Source of the DNA: an uncultured Treponema sp.
GTDB taxonomy: Bacteria > Spirochaetota > Spirochaetia > Treponematales > Treponemataceae
Direction: 5' to 3'
Assembly: GCA_905372235.1 (NCBI GenBank)
Contig: CAJPOF010000021.1
Location: forward strand, 1-31,027
Length of the DNA stretch: 31,027 nucleotides
Shown: piece after piece, positions 22,567 through 31,027 of the stretch
Layout of the letters: each line of letters starts with the position of its first letter
Position numbering within the stretch: position 1 is the stretch's first letter
The notes under the pieces: generated by a model
What the model was told of the DNA's origin: nothing
Databases searched by the model: none
What the model saw: the letters and a program-made list of their open reading frames with translations, nothing else
Position numbers and translations under genes: made by a program

Positions 22567-23409
22567 TTACAGTGAATCCAATTTGCATTTATGGAAATCT
22601 TCCGTTTCCCTTTGCTTGAAAGATTTCATGCGCATCATCATATTGTCCCAGTCCACTTTGTGAGCATCGAATTCAGGGCCGTCCACGCAGACGAATTTCA
22701 TTTCATCGCCAATTGTAACCCGGCAACCTCCGCACATTCCCGTTCCGTCAATCATAATCGTGTTCAGGGAAACCGTGGTGGGAACATTGTACGGTTTTGT
22801 TGTAAGGGCGCAGAATTTCATCATTATCGGAGGTCCGATGGCAATCACTTCGGCAGGCGGATTTTGGGATTCACACATTTCTTTTAGAGGAACGGTCGAA
22901 ACACCTTTGCGACCGGCAGAACCGTCATCGGTCATTATTATAACTTCGTCCGCGACGGCTTTCATTTCGTCAACATAAATCAAAAGGTCTTTTGTTCGCG
23001 CGGCTATAACGACAATCACTTTGTTCCCGATTGCCTTGTGCGCCTGGACGATAGGATAGCACGGAGCGACGCCAAAGCCGCCACCGACAACAACGACCGG
23101 TCCGGCTTTTTTTTCGATTATCGAAGGATTTCCAAGAGGACCAAGCAGGGCTGGAAGTTCGTCCCCAACATTTTTCTGAGAAAGTTTATAGGAAGTCGCA
23201 CCGACCGCCTGAAAAGCAAGGGCAATCCAGCCCTCATCTGCGTTTGCGTCTGCAATTGTAAGAGGAATGCGTTCGCCAAAATCCTCGTCAATCTGAAGGA
23301 TTATAAATTGCCCCGCCTTTCGATTTTTTGCGATTTCCGGAGCGGCGATTTTCATGTACCATGTGTCGGACGCTTCTGACAGCTTTCTTTTTTCAAGAAT
23401 CTTAAACAT
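22567..23409 (-). CDS. nfnA: NfnA/SudB-type FAD/NAD-binding [2Fe-2S] subunit
   Basis: The small subunit partner of NfnB, 280 residues. The ferredoxin-reductase fold has an N-terminal FAD domain (GERIPLTIADANADEGWIALAFQAVGATS, about 45-73) and an NAD(H)-binding domain starting GPVVVVGGGFGVAPCYP (103-119). The C-terminal [2Fe-2S] site has the Asp-plus-three-Cys set of Nfn and dihydroorotate dehydrogenase PyrK proteins: D221 and C226, C229, C241 in DGTGMCGGCR and FVCVDGPEFDAHKVDW. The complex couples NADH and reduced ferredoxin to NADPH formation, useful in a fermenting anaerobe. PyrK itself is less likely because the NfnB gene follows and no pyrD is present. AGAGGA precedes the ATG. Confidence 0.9.
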   Translation of the reverse strand: MFKILEKRKLSEASDTWYMKIAAPEIAKNRKAGQFIILQIDEDFGERIPLTIADANADEGWIALAFQAVGATSYKLSQKNVGDELPALLGPLGNPSIIEKKAGPVVVVGGGFGVAPCYPIVQAHKAIGNKVIVVIAARTKDLLIYVDEMKAVADEVIIMTDDGSAGRKGVSTVPLKEMCESQNPPAEVIAIGPPIMMKFCALTTKPYNVPTTVSLNTIMIDGTGMCGGCRVTIGDEMKFVCVDGPEFDAHKVDWDNMMMRMKSFKQRETEDFHKCKLDSL

Positions 23410-23435
23410 ACTCTTCCTCTAAAAATGACCTGACG

Positions 23436-23479
23436 TTATTGAGAAATATTTTACAACTTTAATAGAAAATTCTCAATAA
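23436..23479 (-). promoter_or_regulatory. nfnAB promoter bracketed by an inverted repeat (putative operator)
   Basis: Minus strand: -35 TTGAGA (23471-23476), a 17-base spacer, -10 TAAAAT (23448-23453), expected start near 23441. Perfect 10-bp arms TTATTGAGAA (23436-23445) and TTCTCAATAA (23470-23479) cover the start site and the -35 respectively, 34 bp centre to centre. This is what a dimeric or looping repressor site looks like. The sequence is not a Rex site (TTGTGAA-N4-TTCACAA) though similar in style. Confidence 0.6.
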
Positions 23480-23635
23480 GAAACGAAAGCTTCGCACGGA
23501 GACCGAATTTAGAAACAAGGGGTAATTCTCGGATTTTGATAAAATCTATAAGAAAAAATGACGAATTGCTGCATTAAAGTAAATTGCAGGCAACAGCCCA
23601 ATTCTTAAACTTATTCCCTGCCGTTAAAACAAAAC

Positions 23636-23657
23636 GCCCGGCATATAAATGTCGGGC
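23636..23657 (-). terminator. Terminator after the outer-membrane protein gene
   Basis: GCCCGGCAT pairs with ATGTCGGGC (one G-T wobble, 4-base loop). On the minus strand the stem is followed by GTTTTGTTTT, fitting termination of the 25143-23719 gene. The rest of 23410-23718 holds the nfnAB promoter; nothing else stands out. Confidence 0.75.
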
Positions 23658-23718
23658 ATAATTTTAAATTATCTGCAATTTTCTGAAAGTCTATTTTCTT
23701 TTCGGATTTTTTCGGTTT

Positions 23719-25143
23719 CTACCAGCCGAACGCCATGTAGATGAACGCACCTAGTCCGTGCAGCGCAAAACTTGACGGGAAATCCGAACCTTTGAACGAA
23801 ACTCCAAGATTCAGTTCAAATGCACGGAAATTAAAAAGGAACGTAATCTGGTTATGGAATATTTCACTCAAATAACCGTGCGAAAATCTAAATCCGATAA
23901 TTTCGCCAATCTTCGGAGAAACAATTCCGACCCGTGCGGATACTTCGTATTCTGCGTATGCTTTTGCCGTGCCGGAGTACGGTTCTTTTACCCCCAGCCC
24001 CAACTGCGCTCCAAAAGTGACCCAATCCCCAAACGGCTGATACGAGGCTCGTCCGCCGATACGGAACGGTCTGCTCAAATTGTAGGTTTCCTGAGAATAG
24101 CTGAAGGTCGATTCCGACGTGAAACCGACCGGTGCTTCTCCGCCGGCACTTTCTATCAAACGCTGTACACCGTCGAATTTTCCCGAAACAGAAGCTTTTA
24201 GGGTGGCTTTATGGTTCAGTTTCCCCGGAACAATCGGGATTCTTGAATACGCCTGAACGACAAGTTTGTCGATAACCTCTTTGTCCACGCTGGAAGCAAT
24301 ATCAAATCCCCAGCCCGAATTCAGGCTCGAAGCTATGTCTTCCATGTTTTTCTGCTCGATTATTTTCTGCAAGTCTGTAAACGTATAAAGTCCGAACTGC
24401 CCTTCCGCGGTCATAGCGATTTTTCCGTCCGCCGTGTTTTGAAGCGAAGCCTTTGCGCTTTCCGTGTTCACGTGTGCCAAAGGAAGAAAAATTGCGGGCT
24501 GAACCTCAAGATGATACCCATCCAAAAAGTTCAATCCGACTTTTATGTCAACATGCGTAAACACATCCGCATAGGCATTCGCATCTACGGCAATCAACGC
24601 ACCCAATGAGTTTCCGTATCCCAAGAAGTCGAACATGGATTTTCCGATTCCGAAACTGCCGTTTACTTCAAGTCCGCTTTCAAAACCCAAATGCAAACCG
24701 TTGAACAAGTTCAAGTTCATGAAGGAAGAAAGCGAAACTACAGGCTTAAACGCAAAACCATAGGACGGGGTTTTATCCGCAATTTTTTTAAGATCCAATA
24801 TAAAAGTTTTTACGAAAATTTCGTTCAATCCAAAAATGTTGTTGGAAGCACTGACATCAAGCGCAAACCCCATTTCAAAAATCCTGTGCGGATTGTCAAT
24901 TCTGTTTTTGTTTGAATTGGACACTTCCTCCACATAATACTCAGGGTCTTCCTCAAGCATGAAATCTTCATCGGTGAATTTTGACGCAACCGCTTCAGCC
25001 CCGTTCGCCGCATAAAGAGTTTTTTCGCCTTCCATTACAACAGGATTTTCACCGGCTTCGAGTTGAGGGATTTCAGTTTCCTCGGAAAATATAAAGTTCG
25101 AAAACAACAGTATCGAAATCGCCGCAAATATGATTTTTTTCAT
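23719..25143 (-). CDS. Predicted outer-membrane beta-barrel protein, function unknown
   Basis: A 474-residue protein with a signal peptide (about 1-20, ending IFS-EE), an acidic segment (about 22-75), then alternating amphipathic strands typical of a barrel (EMGFALDVSAS, YGFAFKPVVSLSS, FRIGGRASYQPFGDWVTFGAQLGLG, AYAEYEVSARVGIVSP) and a C-terminus ending in Trp (FIYMAFGW), the position where outer-membrane barrels carry an aromatic residue. No family is recognised. AGGAGG lies 5 bases before the ATG. It follows the large lipoprotein gene by 37 bases and is probably co-transcribed, suggesting a lipoprotein-barrel pair at the outer membrane (inference). Confidence 0.7.
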   Translation of the reverse strand: MKKIIFAAISILLFSNFIFSEETEIPQLEAGENPVVMEGEKTLYAANGAEAVASKFTDEDFMLEEDPEYYVEEVSNSNKNRIDNPHRIFEMGFALDVSASNNIFGLNEIFVKTFILDLKKIADKTPSYGFAFKPVVSLSSFMNLNLFNGLHLGFESGLEVNGSFGIGKSMFDFLGYGNSLGALIAVDANAYADVFTHVDIKVGLNFLDGYHLEVQPAIFLPLAHVNTESAKASLQNTADGKIAMTAEGQFGLYTFTDLQKIIEQKNMEDIASSLNSGWGFDIASSVDKEVIDKLVVQAYSRIPIVPGKLNHKATLKASVSGKFDGVQRLIESAGGEAPVGFTSESTFSYSQETYNLSRPFRIGGRASYQPFGDWVTFGAQLGLGVKEPYSGTAKAYAEYEVSARVGIVSPKIGEIIGFRFSHGYLSEIFHNQITFLFNFRAFELNLGVSFKGSDFPSSFALHGLGAFIYMAFGW

Positions 25144-25180
25144 ACGGTCCTCCTAAAATCGGTCTCTCCGGTGCAGAACA

Positions 25181-28105
25181 TTACGGAAACTGAACCGTGC
25201 CGTTCGTCTTTATCTTGATATTCGCGGTGATGCCCATAGTTGATTCTTCAAGAACTTGGATAGTTCCTTTCGGAAGCACGATTTTTAGGTCCGGTTTGAA
25301 AGGATATGTCTTCAGCATTTTGTTCAAGTCGTCGGGGGTAAGCCTTATCGAACTTTCGCCGATCTGGAAATCAAAAGTATTCATTCCGCTTATTTTCGGG
25401 TCAAGCGAAATCATGAACGCAGTCGAAGGGTTGTCGTAATTAATAAGTTCGTTCTTCACCGAGTACGAAAGTTCCGCATATTCAATCGCATTTATGAATT
25501 TCATTGCAGAATCCATGTTCGTGGCTTCGGTGCGACCGAAAATATCGGGCTTTTCGATGCCTTTGTTCAGAAGTTTCATTACGCTGATTCCGACGGGTTT
25601 GTCGTCGTCCGTGTCAACCTTTAGCCGCAACGGAACAATTATCCTTGAGCGCAGTTCTATTCCTGTGCTTGGATTTTCAGAAGAAGACGAAAGGCTGTCG
25701 AACATTTCCTTTTTAAGCACAAACGTATCACCGCTACCACCAATACTCATAGCGTATTGCATTTTTATAGTACCTGAACTATTCGTGTTCAGCAAATGCT
25801 TTACTTCTTTATACGCCGAAGCCTTTGTCTCATCAAGTTTTTTTGTTACCAAATTTTTCTTGAGATTTTCATCCGAATCGAGAGCAGGAATAGAGTTTAT
25901 CATTTCAAAGTCCTGCGGCATAACGCCGGTTAAATTGCCAGCTGGATCTTTTACTTCGTTTCCCATAAAGACTGCAGCATTCAAAATACCTAATTCATCG
26001 GTTTTTGCGATTACAGAACACTTAAAGCCCATCTCGTTGAATGTAGTAAGACCCGGTGCAACAAAATAAACGTACATCGGAATCGTCTCAACTTTTATAT
26101 GCTCAAGAAAATCCGAAGTTCCAACAGCGTCCGCAACGGAAGCCATCATGTTCGATACGCTAAAGCCCGTGTCCACCGTCTTTTTGAAATTTGAACCTAC
26201 CGCAGATTTTTTTATGCCCGCTTCAATCCATTTAAATGATGCGACCGGCTTTTCAATATTGAGTTTGTATGTTGCCCCCAACTGCACATTAGAAAGAACC
26301 GTATAATAGTTGTACTCTGCGCCCATTCCGTATTTTGCCTGAATCGCCGCTCTTCCCGGTAAAATCATTTCCACCGTAAAGTCAACCTTGTGATTCACAC
26401 CGGGGTCAATCTCCTTTTCTGCGGAAGTAAGGAATTCAAGTTTGCCCACAAAATCCGAAACTCCATCAGCATTTTTCTGTTCTCCGTAAGCATTGAGAGT
26501 CGTCTGCAAAGGAGATGAACTTGTTCCTATAGAAAGAAAATCCGAATTGTATTTGATTCCAATATCGTTTCCGACAGGAAGAGTGTTCGAATAAGGAAGC
26601 GTTATTCCGGCACCGCTGTCAAGTTTTATGTATTTTATATATTGTTTGATTGCAGAATCCGAAGATGCCAAGTCGTATTTTATTGTGTATTTCAGTTTGC
26701 TTTCTCCGGTGGAAATATCGTAGAGAAAATCTTTCAGATTTGCGATGGCGGAATTGATTGTGCTTATCTCGCACTTTGGAACAACCTCAAGAACCATTTC
26801 ATCCTTTTTGAATATTACAGTTGCGTTGTTAAGAGCCACGGCAATTTTTCCGTCTATGGAAATAGTGGTGTTCTTGTATACCAGCCCCGAAAGATTCAAG
26901 ACTTTGTTCAATATGTACGTTCCTGAACCGGTACCATTTGTGAAATCCGCATTTGTTATTCCCGAGCCGTCGCTTTTTGAAATTCCGCCTGAAATCGAAA
27001 GATTCGGGGTAAATGTTATTCCCGACCAACCACTGGGCTGTTCGCACTCAAAAGCAAAGTTTCCGTCTCCTATAGTACACTCCACAAACATCGGGAAACC
27101 CAACGACGGAATTTCCTTCTTAAAGTTAAGCGGACCGTCGGGATTATCCGAAAGATTCATCGTAGCCTCTGTAATGCTGTGAAGGGTTGTTGTATCGGCA
27201 AATTTCAAACTTGCAGAATATGTGTATGTGTCTGCCGGTCCTGCCCCTGCAGATGCAGTTATCGAACCTTCAAAACCAAGCGCAAAAGAACTGCCTATGG
27301 ATTGCCCATCAAGCGGAAGTTTTATATCAGTCTTTGATGTTGTTGAAATCGCTACCGGAACCGCATATGAGATTTTTGTTCTCGTACTGTCGCTGTTTAT
27401 TCTATAAAGAGAACATCCTATCTTTGCCTTCATATCAGCAGGAACGGAAGCCGGCGGAGTAAGAGAAACAAGAATGTAACTTTTAGATTCGCTCCCCGCC
27501 TCAACTTCGGAAAATTTAATTGAATTGAAAGAACCGCCATCGGCTATTGCCATGTTTATTGTAAAAGGAGCAATAATTTCGTCAGATATGGCAGCAGTTC
27601 TATCCGGAATCGGAACTGAAATCGGAGCAAAAGAGATTTTTTGCGGAATCTCTTTTGCAAATCTTTCCAAATCGATTTTTAAGGGATTCGCATTCAATGT
27701 GGACGCCAAATCTGGAATTTTTATTTCCTGTGAATCGACAGGCTTCCCAAACGAATTTCCAAGAGCCGTAGAAAAGTCCATGTCTGCAGGCAAAATTTTG
27801 GAAAGGTCAAACTCCATTTTTTGAACACAAAAATCTGCGATGAGCTGACGATACGGAGTTGTCTCACCATCCGGCTTGTAGTCATAAAGCTCCATGTTTA
27901 TCGGCGAGGTCGACGAGTCTTGTATCTTTTCGCCGATTGCTTTTGCGGATAAATATTCCTTAAGATCTTTCGATACCGACCCTACAGAAAAATTGTAGTT
28001 TGCGTCCGTCTTTATGGCAAAGGACTCAGGAAGTCTCCATGAACAATTTGCAAGAAAAAGCATCGAACAAACCAATACAAACGATTTTGCGAAGTTTTTC
28101 ATCAT
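25181..28105 (-). CDS. Large lipoprotein of unknown function
   Basis: A 974-residue protein (973 if the second ATG at 28102 is used, which has the more usual spacing to GGAGG; both lie in ATGATG). It has a lipoprotein signal peptide with lipobox FLANC and C21. The mature protein is beta-rich, Ser/Thr/Gly-rich and low in cysteine, with many short strand-loop segments and no recognised domain; sections around 190-330 and 370-450 read like immunoglobulin- or adhesin-type beta sandwiches, but I could not identify true repeats. The size and lipobox suggest a surface or inner-leaflet outer-membrane lipoprotein. It is first in a two-gene operon with the barrel candidate; a tentative promoter (TTGCCT, 17 bases, TAGCAT) is at 28162-28190. 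Confidence 0.75.
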   Translation of the reverse strand: MMKNFAKSFVLVCSMLFLANCSWRLPESFAIKTDANYNFSVGSVSKDLKEYLSAKAIGEKIQDSSTSPINMELYDYKPDGETTPYRQLIADFCVQKMEFDLSKILPADMDFSTALGNSFGKPVDSQEIKIPDLASTLNANPLKIDLERFAKEIPQKISFAPISVPIPDRTAAISDEIIAPFTINMAIADGGSFNSIKFSEVEAGSESKSYILVSLTPPASVPADMKAKIGCSLYRINSDSTRTKISYAVPVAISTTSKTDIKLPLDGQSIGSSFALGFEGSITASAGAGPADTYTYSASLKFADTTTLHSITEATMNLSDNPDGPLNFKKEIPSLGFPMFVECTIGDGNFAFECEQPSGWSGITFTPNLSISGGISKSDGSGITNADFTNGTGSGTYILNKVLNLSGLVYKNTTISIDGKIAVALNNATVIFKKDEMVLEVVPKCEISTINSAIANLKDFLYDISTGESKLKYTIKYDLASSDSAIKQYIKYIKLDSGAGITLPYSNTLPVGNDIGIKYNSDFLSIGTSSSPLQTTLNAYGEQKNADGVSDFVGKLEFLTSAEKEIDPGVNHKVDFTVEMILPGRAAIQAKYGMGAEYNYYTVLSNVQLGATYKLNIEKPVASFKWIEAGIKKSAVGSNFKKTVDTGFSVSNMMASVADAVGTSDFLEHIKVETIPMYVYFVAPGLTTFNEMGFKCSVIAKTDELGILNAAVFMGNEVKDPAGNLTGVMPQDFEMINSIPALDSDENLKKNLVTKKLDETKASAYKEVKHLLNTNSSGTIKMQYAMSIGGSGDTFVLKKEMFDSLSSSSENPSTGIELRSRIIVPLRLKVDTDDDKPVGISVMKLLNKGIEKPDIFGRTEATNMDSAMKFINAIEYAELSYSVKNELINYDNPSTAFMISLDPKISGMNTFDFQIGESSIRLTPDDLNKMLKTYPFKPDLKIVLPKGTIQVLEESTMGITANIKIKTNGTVQFP

Positions 28106-28161
28106 AAACCTCCGTGTGTTATATGGCTGATATCATCTAAAGAAGAGAAACAATACGCATC

Positions 28162-28190
28162 ATGCTATCATTAAAAAAGAGCTAAGGCAA
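28162..28190 (-). promoter_or_regulatory. Tentative promoter of the lipoprotein/barrel operon
   Basis: Minus-strand TTGCCT (28185-28190), 17 bases, TAGCAT (28162-28167). Expected start near 28155, leader about 50 bases with GGAGG. A moderate match only. Confidence 0.4.
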
Positions 28191-28221
28191 TTAAAACCAA
28201 AAATTATTTTATGGAAGAATC

Positions 28222-30618
28222 CTATTTTTTGAGCAAAGCCGCAAACGGATTGTAACTCATTCCGTCGTCGCTTCCAAAATTTCTGTTCGCACCGTTTCCC
28301 CTGCCGTTCCGCTCCGTCTTGTCATAGCCGCTTTTTTTTACAACCACGACTTTTCGTTTTCCGCCGGCATTGTCGGATTTTTTTGCGGTTTCCGAAGAAC
28401 GGTTTTTCGGATTGCCTTGAGCGGTCTTTCCGATTCTATTTTCCGCATCGCTTTTCAAAGAAAGACTTATGCGTTTCCTGTCCTTGTCAAGACCGATTAT
28501 TGTAAAATCAAATATGTCGCCGACTTTGACAACTGCCATCGGGTCGCTTACAAAAGAGTCGCTCAACTCTGAAATGTGAATCAGGGCAGTCTCGTGCAAT
28601 CCTATGTCAACAAAAGCTCCGAAATCAACCACATTCTTGATTTTGCCGGTTACTTTCATTCCTTCTTTCAAATCTTCGAACTGAACAACGCCTTTCTGCA
28701 TTATCGGAGCAGGATAGCCCGAACGAGGATCTCGGTTAGGTTTCTGAAGTTCGTCTATTATGTCGTTCAGCGTAGTCTCACCGATGTTGTATTTCTCACA
28801 CAGAATTTTGTGAGTCGCATTGTCAATTTTTCCGCCTGCCCTTATGACGGGAAGCACTTCGCGGGCGACATCATAATTTTCGGGGTGAACCCATGTATTG
28901 TCCAAAGGGTCTGCGCTTTCAGCGATTTTAAGAAAGCCCGCACATTGTTCGAACGCCTTTGGTCCAAGCCCCGGAACTTTTTTCAAATCCTCCCGGCTTT
29001 GGATTTTACCGTTTGAATCTCTGTAGGCAACGATTTTCTTTGCGGTCGACGTGTTGATTCCCGATACGTACTTCAAAAGCATGTAACTTGCCGTGTTCAG
29101 GTTCACGCCGACATTGTTCACAACCGAACTTACAACTTCGTCCAACTGGTCGGCAAGTTTTTTCTGATTCACGTCGTGCTGATAAAGCCCAACCCCAATA
29201 GCCTTAGGGTCGATTTTTACAAGTTCCGCAAGAGGGTCTTGCAATCTGCGCCCCATTGAAATCGCGCCCCGAACCATTACGTCCAAGTCCGGGAATTCTT
29301 CGGTAGCAACAGGACTTGCAGAATATACGGAAGCACCGGATTCGTCCACAACCGTATACTTTACATCGGACGACGCATAGTTTTCGCTTATGACTTTTGA
29401 GACTATCGCCTGAACTTCCTGGCTTCCAGTTCCGTTTCCTACAGCCAAAACCTGTATGTCATATTTGTCGATTGCATCGTTTATCGCCTTGTACGCACCT
29501 TCCGGATCCTGTTCCTGAAAAATCTTGAAAAATCCAAGATATTTTCCCGTCTCATCAAGGGCGGCACATTTAGTTCCATTGCGATAGCCCGGGTCAACGC
29601 CAAGAACTCGGCTTCCCTTGATTGGCTGCGTCATCAGAAGATTCTTTAGGTTTTCGCTGAATATTCCTATTCCGTGTTCATCCGCATTGTCAGTCTCGTT
29701 GCTTCTGATTTCACGGACAACAGCGGGCGAAAGAAGCCGAACAACTCCGTCCTCTATCGCTTCTTTGTGGTATTTATTGTTGACGGTCGCTTTCTTTGTA
29801 AGAAGTTCAACAGCGGAATCCACGTCAATGTCGATGGTAAGATCCAACGCACCTTCCCTTTCGGCTCGATTCATCGCAAGAATTCTATGCGGCTTCACCT
29901 GATTCAAAGGCTCGGAATAATCCCAATACATCTGATATGTGCTGGTCTTCATCGCCTGTTCTTCAGTCTGCCCTTCAGGAACGATTCCTTTGCTTTTTAT
30001 GTTTCCCGTAGCCATGTAAAGGTCATGTATTTCGGTTCTGTTCTTTGAATCCTGGCTAACTCGTTCGGCAAGAATATCTTTTGCGCCGTTAAGCGCATCG
30101 GAAACAGATTCCACGTTCAGCGCAGAATCTTCGTTGTCCGTCTTTATATATTTCTCGGCTTCCTTTTCTATAGAAGAATCGTCCATCACGAGCATCGCAT
30201 CCGCAAGAGGTTCTAGCCCCTTTTCAGCTGCAACCATGCCGCGGGTCTTCTTTTTCTTTTTGAACGGAGCCCAAAGGTCTTCAAGTGCGGTCAACGTCGT
30301 CGCGGACATTATCGCCTCATAAAGAGAATCCGAAAGTTTTCCCTGCGCAAAAACACCCTTTACGATTTCAAGGCGGCGTTCCTCAAGATTTTTGTACGAC
30401 TTAAAAAGATGGTCGCAGTCCCGAACCTGAACTTCGTCAAGATTTCCGGTCTGTTCCCTTCTGTATCGGCTTATAAATGCAATCGTGCAGTCTTCTTTTA
30501 TAAGACCAATCACCGCGCTGACCTGCTGAATTCTGACATTCAGTTCGGCAGCAATTTTTTTCATTATCTCAACTTCATTGACTTCCAAAGCGTCTATTGT
30601 TTCTTGCGTAAAATCCAT
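28222..30618 (-). CDS. tex: Tex-family RNA-binding transcription accessory protein
   Basis: A 798-residue nucleic-acid-binding protein related to eukaryotic Spt6. The helical N-terminal region (about 15-330) has the family pattern IAFISRYRREQTGNLDE (46-62). The YqgF-like fold is at 336-460 (VLGVDPGYRNGTKCAALD), the helix-hairpin-helix pair at about 500-565 (NLNTASYMLLKYVSGI, VPGLGPKAFEQCAGFL) and the S1 domain at 653-722 (GMKVTGKIKNVVDFGAFVDIGLHETALIHIS). A basic, Gly/Asn-rich tail of about 75 residues follows, ending SYNPFAALLKK, longer than in many Tex proteins and likely to add RNA contacts. YqgF catalytic residues are usually lost in Tex. It is transcribed alone; no clear terminator follows. 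Confidence 0.95.
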   Translation of the reverse strand: MDFTQETIDALEVNEVEIMKKIAAELNVRIQQVSAVIGLIKEDCTIAFISRYRREQTGNLDEVQVRDCDHLFKSYKNLEERRLEIVKGVFAQGKLSDSLYEAIMSATTLTALEDLWAPFKKKKKTRGMVAAEKGLEPLADAMLVMDDSSIEKEAEKYIKTDNEDSALNVESVSDALNGAKDILAERVSQDSKNRTEIHDLYMATGNIKSKGIVPEGQTEEQAMKTSTYQMYWDYSEPLNQVKPHRILAMNRAEREGALDLTIDIDVDSAVELLTKKATVNNKYHKEAIEDGVVRLLSPAVVREIRSNETDNADEHGIGIFSENLKNLLMTQPIKGSRVLGVDPGYRNGTKCAALDETGKYLGFFKIFQEQDPEGAYKAINDAIDKYDIQVLAVGNGTGSQEVQAIVSKVISENYASSDVKYTVVDESGASVYSASPVATEEFPDLDVMVRGAISMGRRLQDPLAELVKIDPKAIGVGLYQHDVNQKKLADQLDEVVSSVVNNVGVNLNTASYMLLKYVSGINTSTAKKIVAYRDSNGKIQSREDLKKVPGLGPKAFEQCAGFLKIAESADPLDNTWVHPENYDVAREVLPVIRAGGKIDNATHKILCEKYNIGETTLNDIIDELQKPNRDPRSGYPAPIMQKGVVQFEDLKEGMKVTGKIKNVVDFGAFVDIGLHETALIHISELSDSFVSDPMAVVKVGDIFDFTIIGLDKDRKRISLSLKSDAENRIGKTAQGNPKNRSSETAKKSDNAGGKRKVVVVKKSGYDKTERNGRGNGANRNFGSDDGMSYNPFAALLKK

Positions 30619-30747
30619 TTTTTTGTCACCGCCGGCAGGCAGCCTTCCTAATTTAAAGATGTTTTTCGATTCTAAAAGAAATTGATATGCGTGTAAAGAT
30701 TTTTCCGTTTAATTTTCGTCTTGCTTTTTCTTTTTTTTCAGGAGGTT

Positions 30748-30812
30748 CCCCGCCTTCGGCGGGTCGGGCTATCCGCTACAACTGCGGCTCGCCGCACTTT
30801 CCGCTGCTATCC
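30748..30812. repeat. GC-rich palindromic intergenic repeat
   Basis: This begins with hairpin CCCGCC-TTC-GGCGGG (30749-30763), then TCGGGCTATCCGCT, a second hairpin TGCGG-CTCG-CCGCA, and CCGCTGCTATCCC. GCTATCC occurs twice as a direct repeat. It is far richer in G+C than the surroundings and sits between the divergent tex gene and the gene at 31009. From memory, near-identical sequence recurs between genes in treponeme and Bacteroidetes genomes; unchecked here. Confidence 0.6.
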
Positions 30813-30945
30813 CTAACCCAAGGTCTTACAAATTACAGAGGACGCAACAAAATAAAAAAAGGGAAGTTCAAATCTTAACATGACTGTCGCCTCTTTTCGC
30901 CTTTCCTGCAAAAACACATGATTTTTAAAAATTAACACAAATTTA

Positions 30946-30973
30946 TTGATTTCTGGGATTTAGAATATATACT
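30946..30973 (+). promoter_or_regulatory. Promoter of the gene starting at 31009
   Basis: TTGATT (30946-30951), a 16-base spacer and TATACT (30968-30973). The expected start near 30980 gives a 29-base leader containing GAGGAG. Confidence 0.65.
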
Positions 30974-31008
30974 TTAGTTCGTTGCTTGCAACAGAGGAGT
31001 TGAATAAA

Positions 31009-31027
31009 ATGCCAAACTACATTACTC
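31009..31027 (+). CDS. Start of a gene cut by the window edge
   Basis: An ATG preceded by GAGGAG at 9 bases' spacing and by a good promoter; only MPNYIT is visible, too little to identify. The 30619-31008 gap also holds the GC-rich repeat. Confidence 0.7.

Noticed and set aside
21023..23409. Glutamate synthase or pyrimidine (PyrK) assignment for the redox pair
   Set aside because: No large GltB chain and no pyrD; the adjacent pair has the subunit sizes and cluster ligands of NfnAB/SudAB.
30687..30878. 63-codon reading frame across the GC-rich repeat
   Set aside because: Its middle is entirely palindromic repeat and the ends are low complexity; no homologous family expected.
1..31027. CRISPR array, prophage or insertion sequence
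   Set aside because: No regularly spaced direct repeats, Cas, integrase, transposase or structural phage genes were seen.

Overview
The window most resembles the chromosome of a host-associated or anaerobic spirochaete, probably Treponema. The grounds are inferential: an A+T-rich genome, many lipoprotein and outer-membrane-type genes, a 7TMR-DISM hybrid histidine kinase, a CsgG/DUF4810/DUF799 lipoprotein cassette, a Tex protein and an NfnAB-type redox pair. No rRNA or species marker is present, so genus is a guess. There is no transposase, phage module or CRISPR array; the accessory content is dispersed intergenic repeats.

Layout. 1-3265: tRNA-Thr(GGT) on the minus strand with its own promoter, then plus-strand genes for serine acetyltransferase, a YchJ-type SEC-C protein, RlmB and an OmpR-type response regulator. 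3273-3427: first copy of a dispersed repeat. 3459-7895 (minus): a tightly packed three-gene sensory operon made of a membrane protein with a decayed GGDEF domain, a membrane-anchored solute-binding-like protein and a hybrid kinase with decayed extra domains. It converges on the response regulator. 7956-9302: radA. 9438-9695: second repeat copy. 9687-10592 (minus): PfkB-family sugar kinase. 10718-12801 (minus): argC translationally coupled to an FtsH-like ATPase that lacks the protease domain. 12802-13617: an 816-base gene-poor stretch with the argC promoter, a strong small-RNA candidate and a second terminated structured element. 13618-16767: galE, then the three-lipoprotein CsgG cassette behind a near-consensus promoter. 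16765-17090: third repeat copy and a second hairpin element. 17188-20129: proS and a secreted protein. 20126-23409 (minus): NfnA/NfnB pair and a GerMN protein, with a promoter bracketed by a 10-bp inverted repeat. 23719-28105 (minus): a 973/974-residue lipoprotein and an outer-membrane barrel candidate. 28222-30618 (minus): tex. The right end holds a GC-rich repeat and the first codons of a plus-strand gene.

The points most worth following are: (i) the split sensory operon with inactive GGDEF, pseudo-DHp and pseudo-receiver domains; (ii) five genes whose best promoter puts the transcript start at or within about 5 bases of the start codon with no Shine-Dalgarno sequence, suggesting leaderless translation alongside ordinary SD-led genes; (iii) a 125-base GGA-rich candidate sRNA that could titrate CsrA; (iv) a modular intergenic repeat with fixed ends and interchangeable hairpins; and (v) the protease-less FtsH homologue coupled to argC. 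Promoters, hairpins and families were all assigned by eye; no searches or folding were run.
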